A stretch of 64,000 bases of DNA from Arenimonas maotaiensis (GTDB lineage: Bacteria; Pseudomonadota; Gammaproteobacteria; Xanthomonadales; Xanthomonadaceae). The notes under the pieces were generated by a model, which ran no database searches, was not told the origin of the DNA, and was given only the letters and a program-made list of their open reading frames with translations. This document shows positions 33,953 to 43,812 of this stretch, piece after piece. Numbering within the stretch: position 1 is the stretch's first letter; each line of letters opens with the position of its first letter. The stretch spans positions 124,001-188,000 of the forward strand of contig NZ_BMFO01000002.1 of NCBI RefSeq assembly GCF_014638745.1, read 5' to 3'. Both the position numbers and the translations under genes were made by a program.

Positions 33953-34589
33953 GCGCGGATCTCCCCGCCGGTGATGACCAGGTCGGCCGGGCGCGCGGCG
34001 AACAGGCCGTTGGTGACCACGCCGACGATGGCGTTGAGCCGGCTTTCCAACGCCACTGGATCGGTGATCGACCAGTTGTGCACGTCCAGGATCCAGTTGC
34101 CGTTGTCGGTCACCGTGCCTTCGCGCCAGACCGGGTCGCCGCCCAGCTTCACGATCTGGCGGGCCACGTGCGAACGCGCCATCGGGATCACTTCCACCGG
34201 TACCGGGAAGCGGCCGAGTACCGGCACCAGCTTGCTCGGGTCGACGATGCAGACGAACTGCCGGCTGGCGGCCGCGATGATCTTCTCGCGCGTCAGCGCC
34301 GCGCCGCCGCCCTTGATCAAGCGGTTGTGCGGATCGCACTCGTCGGCGCCGTCCACGTACAGCTCCAGCGGGCCGGTGGCGTTCAGGTCGAACACCGGGA
34401 TGCCGAGCTCCTTCAGCAGCTTGGTGCTCTGTTCGGAGCTGGACACCGCGCCCTGGATGCGGTCCTTCATGCGGCCCAGGCCCTGGATGAAGTAGGCCAC
34501 CGTGGAGCCGGTGCCCACGCCGACGACGCTGTCGTCCTGCACGAATTCGAGTGCGCGTTCGGCCGAAGCCTGTTTGCCTTGTTCGGGGG

Positions 34590-34593
<4 letters not shown>
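33949..34593 (-). CDS. rpiA: Ribose-5-phosphate isomerase A
   Basis: 214 residues. Signatures: [57 protein letters not shown], and IVDPSKLV. It interconverts ribose 5-phosphate and ribulose 5-phosphate. It overlaps both neighbours by 4 bases in a tight minus-strand group fau - EVE - rpiA - small protein. Confidence 0.96.
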
Positions 34594-35050
<457 letters not shown>

Positions 35051-35051
<1 letters not shown>

Positions 35052-35629
35052 CAGGCGCGGTTCTCCGTGCAGTCGATCCATTCGTGTTCGGTGGCCACCG
35101 CGTCCAGGCGCACGTCCCAGTCGGCGGCCTCCAGGCTATCCAACTGCTGTGCGGCGTATCCGGCGCCGATCAACAGCGGCGGCGGATTCGCACCTTGCCG
35201 GAACGCGAAGCTGGCGTCGTAGTAGCCGCCGCCCATGCCCAGGCGCAGGCCGTCGCGGGTGAAGCCGAGCAGGGGCAGCACCACCGCATGCATCTGCGCC
35301 GGCGCCAGGCAGGATTCGGGCGCCAGCATCGGTTCGGGGATGCCGTAGCGGTTGGTGCCGAGTTCGTCGCCGCCGCGCCACGGCGCGAAGCGCAGTTGCC
35401 GCTCCGTGCCGACCACCGGCAGGCACCAGATCCAGGCCGGCGGCAGACGCATCTGCAACACGTGCAGCGGCAGCTCGCCGCCGCTGGCCCAGTAACCGGC
35501 CAGGTAGCCGCCGTCGGCGGGCAGGCGGGCCAGGATGCGCCCGGCGACGGCCTCGGCGGCCGCCATGCGCGCCGCGGGCGTGTGCCGCAGGCGTCTGGCC
35601 TTGAGTTCCGCTCGCAGTGCTTGGCGCAT
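35051..35629 (-). CDS. fau: 5-formyltetrahydrofolate cyclo-ligase
   Basis: 192 residues. [17 protein letters not shown] opens the protein; later come [14 protein letters not shown]/folate-binding [19 protein letters not shown] and the C-terminal EHEWIDC. It converts 5-formyl-THF to methenyl-THF. It follows the 6S RNA gene directly, the ssrS-fau (ygfA) linkage of gammaproteobacteria. Confidence 0.93.
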
Positions 35630-35644
35630 GCCCCGTCCCGAAGA

Positions 35645-35838
35645 AATGTAAGGTCCTCCACCGTGCCGATGCCTGCCTAACGACCTTGATCCCTGGGATC
35701 AAGTGGGTGTCGGCTTGCCGTCTTCAGGCTTTCCGCGACACAGGCGGACATGCACACCGACGGCTCGAACGACTCCCGGGTCGTGGTTATGGGTCAAGGG
35801 CTAATGTTGGGCACGCTGTCGTACACAGCAGAGGACAC
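35645..35838 (-). ncRNA. ssrS: 6S RNA
   Basis: About 194 bases between zapA and fau, the usual position. The ends pair (GTCCTC at 35835-35830 with GAGGAC at 35658-35653), and the 3' half has the hallmark hairpin CTTGATCCC / GGGATCAAG (35685-35703), matching the CCUUGAACC...GGUUCAAGG element of E. coli 6S RNA. The opposite strand of the bulge carries CCCTTGACCC. 6S RNA traps sigma-70 RNA polymerase in stationary phase. Ends are estimated to within a few bases. Confidence 0.85.
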
Positions 35839-35844
35839 ACCGGC

Positions 35845-35850
35845 ATTATA
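35845..35850 (-). promoter_or_regulatory. 6S RNA -10 element
   Basis: Exact TATAAT on the minus strand, seven bases before the expected 5' end of 6S RNA and just after zapA. Confidence 0.7.
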
Positions 35851-35872
35851 CCGCTTCGCCGTGACGGCGGAC

Positions 35873-36169
35873 TCAACGCGGCAGGTTGTCGAACAGGTCG
35901 TCGAGCTTGCGGTTCATCTCGCCGAGGCTGCGGCCGATGACGGCGTCGGACTGCACGCGGCCGTCCTTCAGCATCTGCAGTTCGTGCGCGATGTTGAGCG
36001 CGGCCAGCACCGCCACCCGGTCCAGGCCGACGGTCTTGTTGCCGCCCTGGATCTCGCGCATCTGGGCGTCGAGCAGCTTGGCCGCGGCCTGCAGGCTGTC
36101 CACGCGTTCCGGCGGACAGCCGACGGTGTATTCGCGTTCGAGCACCTTGATGGTCACCACGTTAGTCAT
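35873..36169 (-). CDS. zapA: Cell division protein ZapA
   Basis: 98 residues. VTIKVLEREYTVGCPPERVDSLQAAAKLLDAQM is the ZapA globular N-terminus and LDRVAVLAALNIAHELQML starts the coiled coil. It bundles FtsZ filaments at the division ring. It overlaps the upstream ZapB-like gene by 8 bases and is followed by 6S RNA. Confidence 0.95.
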   Translation of the reverse strand: MTNVVTIKVLEREYTVGCPPERVDSLQAAAKLLDAQMREIQGGNKTVGLDRVAVLAALNIAHELQMLKDGRVQSDAVIGRSLGEMNRKLDDLFDNLPR

Positions 36170-36386
36170 CGTTGCGCTCCAATAGATCCAGACGGCCCAG
36201 CATGGCCTCGACGCGTCCGCGCGCCAGCTCGTTCTTGCCTTGTAGCCGGTCGCGTTCGGCGCCGAGCTCCAGCAGCTGGCGTTTCAGCTCGCGGTTCTCG
36301 GCCGCCAGCCGGCCGGTGGCCTCCAGCAGGCGGTCGAGCCGCTGCGCGAGCGCCTGGATCTGTTGGGCGTGGTCGGGTCCGGTCAT
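36162..36386 (-). CDS. ZapB-like coiled-coil protein (TIGR02449 type)
   Basis: 74 residues, almost entirely one coiled coil with Leu heptads (IQALAQRLDRLLEATGRLAAENRELKR and onward). This small protein regularly precedes zapA in gammaproteobacteria and is annotated as the TIGR02449 family. It resembles ZapB in size and shape; a role in the division ring beside ZapA is inferred from linkage. Confidence 0.85.
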   Translation of the reverse strand: MTGPDHAQQIQALAQRLDRLLEATGRLAAENRELKRQLLELGAERDRLQGKNELARGRVEAMLGRLDLLERNDD

Positions 36387-36417
36387 CGGATTACCGTAGT
36401 CGGCATCGCCGGCGGCG

Positions 36418-38601
36418 TCAAGCCGCCGGGGTGGAGGACGCGGCCGGGCGTACGCTCTGTTCGTGCGCCTGGATGAACTCCAGGCATTCCTTGGCCGGCA
36501 GCGGACGGCTCAGCCAGTAGCCCTGGATCTCGTCGCAGTCGAACTGGCGCAGGGTCTGCAGATGCTCCTCGCTTTCCACGCCTTCGGCGATCATGGTCAT
36601 GCCCAGCGAATGGCCGAGGGCGATGATGGTCTGCACCAGGGTGTTGTCGTTGGCGTTCGGCCCCAGCTCGCGCACGAAGCTCTTGTCGATCTTCAGGGCG
36701 TCGATCGGCAGCTGCTTGAGGTAGGACAGCGAGGAGTAGCCGGTGCCGAAGTCGTCCAGCGACAGCGCGACGCCGAGGTCCTTCAGCGCCCACAGGTTCG
36801 ACAGCGGCTGGCTGTTCTGGCTGAGCACCATCGATTCGGTGATCTCCAGTTCGACGCAGTATTCCGGGATGCCGAACTCGTCGACCAGGGCGCGGATCTG
36901 GCCGGCCAGCTTCGAGCGCAGCAGCTGCAGCGCCGACACGTTGATCGACATGCTCAGGTGGTTCAGCCCCAGCCCGTGCCAGCGGCCGAGGGTGGCGATG
37001 GCCTCGCGCAGCACCCACTCGCCGATCTCGATGATCTGGCCGGATTCCTCGGCCAGCGGAATGAACACGTCCGGCGCGACCTTGCCCATCTCGCGGCTGT
37101 CCCAGCGCAGGAGGGCCTCGACGCTGACGATCTGGCCGGTGTCCAGGTTCATGCGCGGCTGGAAGTGCAGCACGAACTCGTCGCGCGCCAAGGCCATCTT
37201 CAGCGCGCCGAGCAGCTGCGCGCGGTGGCGCGAGCGGGCGTCCATCTCCTCGCTGAAGTACTGCACGGTGTTGCGGCCCTCGGTCTTGGCCTGGTACATC
37301 GCGATGTCGGCGTACTTGAGCAGGTCGGACGGCGTCTGCGCGTGGTCGGGGAAGATGCTGACGCCGACCGATCCGGTCAAGTTGGCGGCATGGCTTTCGC
37401 TGAGCAGAATCGGATTGTTGAACTGCGCCAGCACGCGCGTGGCGCAGTCGCGGATCTGCTGGTCGTCGCCGGCCGATTCGACCAGCACCACGAATTCGTC
37501 GCCGGACAGGCGCGCCACCATACCCTGGTCGCGGGCCGCGGCCAGCAGGCGTTGGGCGACCACCACCAGCAGCCGGTCGCCGGCGGTGTGTCCGAGCGAG
37601 TCGTTGATGTTCTTGAAGTTGTCGAGGTCGAGGAACAGCAGGGCGACCCGGCGCTGGTTGCGGCGCGCGTTGATGATGGCCTTGCCCAGGCGTTCGATCA
37701 GCATGGCCCGGCTCGGCAGGCCGGTCAGCGCGTCGTAGTTGGCCAGATGCACCAATTCCTGCTCGATGCGCTTGCGGTCGGTGATGTCGCTCAGCACGGC
37801 CACGAAATGGCTGCGCTGGCCCTTGCCGTCGAGCACTTCCGAGACCTCGACCGCCGACAGGAACTCGCCCTGGTCCTTGCGCTTCTGCCAGAGCTCGCCC
37901 GACCAGCGGCCGTCGCTTTCCAGCTCCCGGCGCACGCGTTCGAGGAACGCCGCGCTGTGCTGGTCCGAGTTCAGCAGGCTGCGGCCCTTGCCGACGATCT
38001 CCTCGCGGGTGTAGCCGGTGATCTTCGAGAACGCCGGATTCACCGACACGAACTGGAAGTCGAGGTCGAGCACCGCCACGGCCTCGGCCATGCTGCGCAC
38101 CACTTCGCGTGCGATGCGGCTGTCGTCGTCGGCCTCGCGGCTCTCGCCCACGTCGCGGCAGACGCCGGCCAGGCGCAGCGGGTTGCCGACGCCGTCGTGC
38201 TCGACGATGCGGCCGCGCGCGTGCACCCGGATCCAGCCCGCGCGGTAGTGGCGCAGCCGGTAATCGACGTCGATGTCCGCCGTCTCGCCGCGCAGGTGGT
38301 TCTCCACCGCGGCCTGGAACTCCGGCGCGTCTTCGGGATGGATGTAGACCTGGATGAATTCGATGGCGTTGAGCCGGGACGGAAAGCTGCCCTCGACCAG
38401 CGGTTCGAAACCGATTTGGCTCATCTCCTGGGTATCCAGATGCCAGATCCAGGCCGCTTCGCCGGTGCCGCGCAGGGCCAGGCGCAGTTCGGCGCGCTGG
38501 CCGTCGACGCGTTCCAGGATGGCCGCGGCGCGGCGTTTGATCAGCCAGGTGAAGGTCAGCAGGACCAGGGTGAAGCCGAGGCAGACGATCAGCAGGGCCA
38601 T
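36418..38601 (-). CDS. PAS-PAS-GGDEF-EAL cyclic di-GMP signalling protein
   Basis: 727 residues. One N-terminal membrane helix (2-21), two PAS domains (about 38-155 and 165-285, the second ending SDITDRKRIEQEL), GGDEF (about 290-450) with SGDEF near 363-367, and EAL (about 465-715) with EALLRW, ITESMVL, DDFGTGYSSLSYLK, KIDKSFV and IAEGVESEEH. The EAL catalytic set looks intact, so phosphodiesterase activity is likely. The GGDEF has Ser at its first position and no clear RxxD inhibition site, so synthase activity is uncertain. No large periplasmic sensor is present. Confidence 0.93.
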   Translation of the reverse strand: MALLIVCLGFTLVLLTFTWLIKRRAAAILERVDGQRAELRLALRGTGEAAWIWHLDTQEMSQIGFEPLVEGSFPSRLNAIEFIQVYIHPEDAPEFQAAVENHLRGETADIDVDYRLRHYRAGWIRVHARGRIVEHDGVGNPLRLAGVCRDVGESREADDDSRIAREVVRSMAEAVAVLDLDFQFVSVNPAFSKITGYTREEIVGKGRSLLNSDQHSAAFLERVRRELESDGRWSGELWQKRKDQGEFLSAVEVSEVLDGKGQRSHFVAVLSDITDRKRIEQELVHLANYDALTGLPSRAMLIERLGKAIINARRNQRRVALLFLDLDNFKNINDSLGHTAGDRLLVVVAQRLLAAARDQGMVARLSGDEFVVLVESAGDDQQIRDCATRVLAQFNNPILLSESHAANLTGSVGVSIFPDHAQTPSDLLKYADIAMYQAKTEGRNTVQYFSEEMDARSRHRAQLLGALKMALARDEFVLHFQPRMNLDTGQIVSVEALLRWDSREMGKVAPDVFIPLAEESGQIIEIGEWVLREAIATLGRWHGLGLNHLSMSINVSALQLLRSKLAGQIRALVDEFGIPEYCVELEITESMVLSQNSQPLSNLWALKDLGVALSLDDFGTGYSSLSYLKQLPIDALKIDKSFVRELGPNANDNTLVQTIIALGHSLGMTMIAEGVESEEHLQTLRQFDCDEIQGYWLSRPLPAKECLEFIQAHEQSVRPAASSTPAA

Positions 38602-38770
38602 GGCGCGGCTCCGGTCGCATCGAGGACGCGCGGGATTCCGGTGGCCGTCAAGCGGCCGGCCGAGCTGGCGTACGCGTTATCCATATCCCCTGATTCATTC
38701 ACTGCTTCGGTTTCCAGTTTAGGAGCCTTTTCCCGATTCGACAAGCGGAATCCGGCGCCGTCGCGTTTGC

Positions 38771-38776
38771 TACAAT
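38771..38776 (+). promoter_or_regulatory. ygfB-pepP -10 element
   Basis: TACAAT 23 bases before the ygfB start in the gap from the GGDEF/EAL gene. No good -35 seen. Confidence 0.4.
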
Positions 38777-38799
38777 ACCGGCAAACACGGAGCGTGCCG

Positions 38800-39357
38800 A
38801 TGTCCCGACCGATGCCCGATTACGACGCCATCCAAGGCAGCCTTGACGCGCTGCGCCTGCCGTTGTCCGCGGCGGAGCTGCACGGCGCGCTGTCCGGCAG
38901 CCTGTGCGCCGGCGCCGAGCTCACGCCGCGCGGCTGGCTGGCGTTCGTGCTGAGCGACGCCGACCTGGACGGCGCCGCCGAAGACGGTTCCGCTTTGGCC
39001 GATCTGTACCTCGCGGTCGATGCGCAACTGGCCGGCGACGTGATGGATTTTGAATTCGATCTGTTGCTGCCGGATGACGGCAAGCCGGTTTCCGAGCGCG
39101 GTCCGGCCATGGTCGACTGGTGCCAGGGGTTCCTCGGCGGCTTCGGCCTGGTGCCGGCGTCCGGCCAGCCGCTGTCGGAAGAGGCCGACGAGGCCCTGCA
39201 GGACCTGGCCAAGATCGCCGCGTCCGACCTCAACTACGACGACACCGAGTCCGACGAAGATGCGCTGGTCGAGGTCTGCGAATACATCCGGGTCGCCGCC
39301 GTGCTGCTGTACAACGAACGCGTGGTCAATCCGCGCAAGCGCCAGCGGCTGAACTGA
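38800..39357 (+). CDS. ygfB: UPF0149/YgfB family protein
   Basis: 185 residues. Typical UPF0149 features: AAELHGALSGSLCAG, an acidic middle, MVDWCQGFLGGFGL, LAKIAASDLNYDDTESDEDALVEVCEYIRVAAVLLYNE. All-helical protein; in Pseudomonas YgfB has been linked to control of beta-lactamase expression, otherwise the function is open. Stop overlaps the pepP start (TGATG), the conserved ygfB-pepP pair. Confidence 0.93.
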   Translation: MSRPMPDYDAIQGSLDALRLPLSAAELHGALSGSLCAGAELTPRGWLAFVLSDADLDGAAEDGSALADLYLAVDAQLAGDVMDFEFDLLLPDDGKPVSERGPAMVDWCQGFLGGFGLVPASGQPLSEEADEALQDLAKIAASDLNYDDTESDEDALVEVCEYIRVAAVLLYNERVVNPRKRQRLN

Positions 39358-40667
39358 TGGTGCCGCGCGCCGAATTCGCCAAGCGCCGCCGCCGGCTGAT
39401 GGCGATGGCCGACGAGGGCGCCATCCTGATCGTGCCGGCCGCGCCCGAGCGCCTGCGCAGCAAGGACACCACCTATCCGTTCCGGCAGGATTCCGATTTC
39501 TGGTACCTGACCGGCTTCGACGAGCCCGAGGCCGTACTGGTGCTGGTGCCCGGCCGCCGCCAGGGCGAATGCCTGCTGTTCTGCCGCGAGCGCGACGCCG
39601 AGAAAGAAGCCTGGGACGGCCCGCGCCTGGGGCCGGAAGGCGCGGTCGAGACGCTGAAGATGGACGACGCCTATCCGATCGCCGACCTGGACGACATCCT
39701 GCCCGGCCTGCTGGAAGGCCGTTCGCGCGTGTACTACCACTACGGCCGCGACGCCGGCTTCGACCTGACGCTGATGGGCTGGCTGAACCGCGTGCGCGCG
39801 CGCAAGCGCCTGGGCGCCGAGCCGCCGCACGAATTCCTCGAACTCGGCCATCTGCTCGACGAGCTGCGCCTGTTCAAGAGCGCCGGCGAGATCGCGCTGA
39901 TGCGCCGCAGCGCCGATATCGCGGTCGAGGCGCAGATCGCGGCGATGAAGGCCAGCCGCCACGCCCGCCATGAATACGAAGTGGAGGCCGCGCTGCAGCA
40001 TGTGTACCGGCGCCACAACGCCGTGCCCTCGTACGAGCCGATCGTCGGCAGCGGCGCGAACGCCTGCGTGCTGCATTACCGCGCCAACAACGCGCCGGTG
40101 AAGAAGGGCGACCTGCTGCTGTGCGACGCCGGCGCCGAATACGCCTTGTATGCCTCCGACATCACCCGCACCTGGCCGGTGTCCGGCGAATTCAGCAAAC
40201 CGCAGCGCGCGCTGTACGAAGCCGTGCTGGCGGCGCAGACCGAATGCATCAAGGCCGCGCGCGTCGGCGTGCCGTATGAAACCATCCACGACACCGCGGT
40301 GCGGGTGCTGACCGACGGCCTGCTGTCGCTCGGCCTGCTGAAAGGCACGCTGAAGAAGAATATCGAAAGCGAAGCCTATAAGAAATTCTACATGCACAAG
40401 ACCGGGCACTGGCTCGGGTTGGACGTGCACGACGTGGGCGAATACAAACTCGGCGGCAAATCGCGCCTGCTGGAGCCGGGCATGGTGTTCACCGTCGAGC
40501 CGGGGCTGTACATCGCGCCGGGCACGCCGGGCGTGCCGGCCAAATACCAGAGCATCGGCATCCGCATCGAAGACGACATCCTGATGACCAAGGCCGGACC
40601 GGAGAACCTGACCGCGGGCGTGCCGAATGATATCGACGGCATCGAAGCGGTGTTGGCCGACGCATAA
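39357..40667 (+). CDS. pepP: Xaa-Pro aminopeptidase
   Basis: 436 residues. N-terminal aminopeptidase-P domain (YPFRQDSDFWYLTGFDEPEAVLVL) and a C-terminal pita-bread fold with the dinuclear metal ligands in LLCDAGAEYALYASDITRTWP, HKTGHWLGLDVHD, TVEPGLYI and GIRIEDDIL. It removes an N-terminal residue before proline. In E. coli ubiH and ubiI follow pepP; here the convergent holC gene follows instead. Confidence 0.96.
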   Translation: MVPRAEFAKRRRRLMAMADEGAILIVPAAPERLRSKDTTYPFRQDSDFWYLTGFDEPEAVLVLVPGRRQGECLLFCRERDAEKEAWDGPRLGPEGAVETLKMDDAYPIADLDDILPGLLEGRSRVYYHYGRDAGFDLTLMGWLNRVRARKRLGAEPPHEFLELGHLLDELRLFKSAGEIALMRRSADIAVEAQIAAMKASRHARHEYEVEAALQHVYRRHNAVPSYEPIVGSGANACVLHYRANNAPVKKGDLLLCDAGAEYALYASDITRTWPVSGEFSKPQRALYEAVLAAQTECIKAARVGVPYETIHDTAVRVLTDGLLSLGLLKGTLKKNIESEAYKKFYMHKTGHWLGLDVHDVGEYKLGGKSRLLEPGMVFTVEPGLYIAPGTPGVPAKYQSIGIRIEDDILMTKAGPENLTAGVPNDIDGIEAVLADA

Positions 40668-40691
40668 GTGCAGCGGACTTGTCGGCCCATG

Positions 40692-40720
40692 AAAAATCCC
40701 CGCCTCGGCGGGGATTTTTT
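40692..40720. terminator. Bidirectional intrinsic terminator
   Basis: AAAATCCCCGCC-TC-GGCGGGGATTTTTT between pepP and holC; the last bases overlap the holC stop. Confidence 0.9.
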
Positions 40721-41156
40721 ACATCTCGTTGCGCTTGAGTTCGTAACCGAGCTGCTTGTATTCCAGCCAGCGCTTGCGCGCCGGTTCGCGCGCCGATTCC
40801 TCGGCCGGCACGATCTCCAGCACGCGTTGGTAGCCCGGCGGCGGCAGGGCGTCGCGCAGGTTGATCACCAGCGGTCGCATGCCGGCGTCCACGCCCGGCG
40901 GCACGATCAGCACCGGCGTGTCGTCGGTGTCCTCGTCCTCTTCCATGCCCACGATCTGATGCGGCACGAAGGCGTCGTCCTCGAATTCCCAGAGCAGGTC
41001 GTCGAGGAAATCGGCCTGTTCGGCCGAGGCGCACAGCACCAGGCAGGGTTGGCCGGCCTGCACGGCTTTTTCGGCCAGTTTGCAGACCAGCAGCAGGGGC
41101 TGCGCCACGAACGCGGGCCGGCCCGCGATCATGTAGAAATCAGCCCGCACGGACAT
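40719..41156 (-). CDS. holC: DNA polymerase III chi subunit
   Basis: 145 residues. RADFYMIAGRPAFVAQPLLLVCKLAEKAVQAGQPCLVLCASAEQADFLDDLLWEFEDDAFVPHQ is the chi fold, and VLIVPPGVDAGMRPLVINLRDALPPP matches the family; the C-terminus is WLEYKQLGYELKRNEM. Chi links the clamp loader to SSB at the fork. It starts 2 bases after pepA, the usual pepA-holC order. Confidence 0.93.
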   Translation of the reverse strand: MSVRADFYMIAGRPAFVAQPLLLVCKLAEKAVQAGQPCLVLCASAEQADFLDDLLWEFEDDAFVPHQIVGMEEDEDTDDTPVLIVPPGVDAGMRPLVINLRDALPPPGYQRVLEIVPAEESAREPARKRWLEYKQLGYELKRNEM

Positions 41157-41158
41157 GT

Positions 41159-42634
41159 TCAGGCCTTGGCCTGATCCAGCAGCCACTGCGTCAGCAGGCC
41201 GACCGGGCGGCCGGTGGCCAGACCCTTGCGGCCGTCGTCGTTGGACACGCCGGCGATGTCGAGGTGCGCCCAGCGCTGGCCTTCGGCGAAGCGCGACAGG
41301 AAGCAGCCGGCGGTGATGGCGCCCGCGCCCTTGCCGCCGATGTTGTAGATGTCGGCGAAGGTCGATTCGAGCATGGTCTGGTATTCGTCCCACAGCGGCA
41401 GGCGCCAGGCGCGGTCGAACACCTGTTCGCCGGCGCCCAGCAGTTCGGCGGCCAGGTCGTCGTGCTTGCTCATCAGGCCGGCGGCGTACTTGCCGAGCGC
41501 GATGATGCAGGCGCCGGTCAGGGTCGCCACGTCGACGGTGGCCTTCGGCTCGAAGCGCTGCACGTAGGTCAGCGCGTCGCACAGGATCAGGCGGCCTTCG
41601 GCGTCGGTGTTGCCGACTTCGATGGTCTTGCCGTTCATCGCGGTCAGGATGTCGCTCGGGCGGTAGGCGTCGGCGTCCGGCATGTTCTCCACCGCCGGCA
41701 CCACGGTCACCAGGTTGATCGGCAGCTGCAGCTTGGCGCAGGCCAGGAAGGTGCCCAGCACCGAGGCGGCGCCGCACATGTCGAACTTCATCTCCTCGAT
41801 GCCGCCCTGCACCTTCAGGTTGATGCCGCCGGTGTCGAAGGTGATGCCTTTGCCGACCAAGGCCAGCGGTTTGGCGTCGCCGGCGCCGGTGTAGCGCAGC
41901 ACGATCAGCTTCGGCGGATTGGCCGAGCCGCGCGCCACGGCCAGCAGCGAGCCCATGCCCAGCGCCTGCATCTCCTCGCGCTCGAGCACATCGCAGCTGA
42001 CGTTGTCGTGTTCGGCGGCGATCTTCAGCGACTGCTCGGCCAGATACGACGGGTTGCAGATGTTCGGCGGCAGGTTGCCCAGCTCGCGGGTGAACTGCAC
42101 GCCGGCGGCGATGCCTTCGCCTTGGCGGAAGGCCTCGGCCTGCGCGGCCGGGGCCCAGACCGACAGCTCGGCCAGGGTCACGCTCGGCTTCTTGCTGCGG
42201 GTGGCGGTGTATTCGTAGGCGGCGTGGTCGGCGGCGATCACCGCCTGGCGCACGGTCCAATCGGCGTCGCGGCCGTTCACCGTCAGGTCGCTCAGGGTCA
42301 GGTAGGCCGATTTGCCCGGGCCGGTGCGCAGGGCGCGCACGGCGTCGGCCACCGCCTTCAGATACTGCGGCACGCCGAACTTGGCCGGTTCGCCCAAGCC
42401 GACCACCAGCACGCGCGCCGCGGCCACGCCCGGCAGATCCGGCAGCAGCAGGGTGGCGCCGGTCTTGCCGGTGATGTCGCCGCGCTCGGCCAGCGCGCGC
42501 AGGCGGCCGCCGCTGGCGGCGTCGACGGCGTTGCCGGCGGCGTTGAAGGTCTTGTCGCTGAACGCGCCGACGACGACGCAGTCGCCGTCGTGGCGTTCGG
42601 CGGAGGTTTGGGTGGCGAGGAATCGCAGGGCCAT
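41159..42634 (-). CDS. pepA: Cytosol (leucyl) aminopeptidase
   Basis: 491 residues. C-terminal M17 catalytic domain with [30 protein letters not shown], the family signature [14 protein letters not shown] and [12 protein letters not shown], all with the metal ligands. The N-terminal half is the variable domain. It cleaves N-terminal leucine and others; PepA also binds DNA as a XerCD accessory factor in E. coli, and xerD lies nearby. Start 42634 is chosen as the first ATG with homology; a longer upstream frame is not supported. Divergent from lptF. Confidence 0.95.
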   Translation of the reverse strand: MALRFLATQTSAERHDGDCVVVGAFSDKTFNAAGNAVDAASGGRLRALAERGDITGKTGATLLLPDLPGVAAARVLVVGLGEPAKFGVPQYLKAVADAVRALRTGPGKSAYLTLSDLTVNGRDADWTVRQAVIAADHAAYEYTATRSKKPSVTLAELSVWAPAAQAEAFRQGEGIAAGVQFTRELGNLPPNICNPSYLAEQSLKIAAEHDNVSCDVLEREEMQALGMGSLLAVARGSANPPKLIVLRYTGAGDAKPLALVGKGITFDTGGINLKVQGGIEEMKFDMCGAASVLGTFLACAKLQLPINLVTVVPAVENMPDADAYRPSDILTAMNGKTIEVGNTDAEGRLILCDALTYVQRFEPKATVDVATLTGACIIALGKYAAGLMSKHDDLAAELLGAGEQVFDRAWRLPLWDEYQTMLESTFADIYNIGGKGAGAITAGCFLSRFAEGQRWAHLDIAGVSNDDGRKGLATGRPVGLLTQWLLDQAKA

Positions 42635-42680
42635 GGGGTTCTTCCTGGGTGGTGCCCGCGGCACGGCGCGGGACGTGGGA

Positions 42681-42689
42681 TGGTAAACT
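42681..42689 (+). promoter_or_regulatory. lptFG extended -10
   Basis: TGGTAAACT, an extended -10 (TG-N-TAAACT), in the 98-base gap between divergent pepA and lptF. Confidence 0.35.
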
Positions 42690-42732
42690 GCCATTGTAAT
42701 CCAACCCGCCCCGAGTTGAGCCGCCGCGCCCG

Positions 42733-43812
42733 ATGAGCCTGATCGACCGTTATCTGTTCAGACAGTTCAGCCAGCTGGTGGCCGCGGTGCTGTTGGTGCT
42801 GTTCCTGATCAGCGTCGGCGGCTTCCTGACCGACCTGATCGCCGAGATCTCGCGCGGCAAGGTGCCGGCCACCCTGATGCTGCAGCTGCTGGTGCTGCGC
42901 ATGCCGCGCTTCCTCAGCTTCGTGATGCCGTTGGCGCTGTTCATCGGCCTGATGATGGCGATCGCCCGCCTGTACGCCGACAGCGAGATGGCGGTGCTGG
43001 CGTCGGTCGGCGTCGGCAGCCGCAGCCTGTGGCGGCCGGTGGCGTTGGTGGCGGCGCCGCTGGTGCTGATGATCGCCTTCGCCTCGCTCTGGCTGGTGCC
43101 GTGGACGGCGCAGAAGGCCAAGAACATGGTCGAGGAGGCCAACCGCAGCTTCCTGGTGTCCGGGCTGGAGCCCGGCCGCTTCGTCGATCTGCCGGGCAAC
43201 TCCGGCATCCTGTTCGTGACCGAACTCAGCCGCGACGGCCGCGAGTTCGGCAACCTGTTCGTGCAGCGCGAGAACGGCGGCCGGCTCGACATCATCACCG
43301 CCGGCAAGGGCGAGTTGCGCCTGGCCGGCGGCGCGCGCGTGCTGCGGCTGGAGAACGGCACCCGCATCGAGGGCGAACTCGGCCGCCGCGATTTCCGCAA
43401 GGTGCAGTTCGCGGTCAACGAGATCCGCGTGCCGGAGCCGGGCGTCAGCAAGCCGTCCAACAAGCTCGACGCCGCCGGCACGCTGTCGCTGATCCGCCGC
43501 GGCGACGCCGCCGCGATGGCCGAACTGCACTGGCGCATCGCGCTGCCCTTGTTCGCCGGCATCCTGGCGCTGCTGGCCATTCCGTTGGCGCGCAGCGAAC
43601 CGCGCCAGCCGCAGTACGGCCTGGTGCTGTTCGCGGTGATGGCCTATCTGCTCGGCATGTTGTCGCTATTGGCCGGCACCTATCTCATCGGCGAGGGCCG
43701 CATCCCGGCCTTCTTCGGCCTGTGGTGGGTGATCCTGCCGTTCGCGGCGCTGGCGGCCTGGCTGTTCCGGCGTGACGGCCGGCTCAAGCCGGTGCCGGAG
43801 ACGGCGGCATGA
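42733..43812 (+). CDS. lptF: LPS export permease LptF
   Basis: 359 residues. Six membrane helices, three on each side of a periplasmic beta-jellyroll (about 130-265). Opening [32 protein letters not shown] is typical, as is [18 protein letters not shown], the coupling-helix region for LptB. With LptG and LptB it lifts lipopolysaccharide from the inner membrane to the Lpt bridge. Overlaps lptG by 4 bases. pepA/lptF divergence is conserved in gammaproteobacteria. Confidence 0.96.
   Translation: MSLIDRYLFRQFSQLVAAVLLVLFLISVGGFLTDLIAEISRGKVPATLMLQLLVLRMPRFLSFVMPLALFIGLMMAIARLYADSEMAVLASVGVGSRSLWRPVALVAAPLVLMIAFASLWLVPWTAQKAKNMVEEANRSFLVSGLEPGRFVDLPGNSGILFVTELSRDGREFGNLFVQRENGGRLDIITAGKGELRLAGGARVLRLENGTRIEGELGRRDFRKVQFAVNEIRVPEPGVSKPSNKLDAAGTLSLIRRGDAAAMAELHWRIALPLFAGILALLAIPLARSEPRQPQYGLVLFAVMAYLLGMLSLLAGTYLIGEGRIPAFFGLWWVILPFAALAAWLFRRDGRLKPVPETAA

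Noticed and set aside
36463-39357. 964-codon plus-strand frame over the GGDEF/EAL gene running into ygfB
   Set aside because: Only its end, from 38800, is a real gene; the rest is the complement of the GGDEF/EAL coding sequence.
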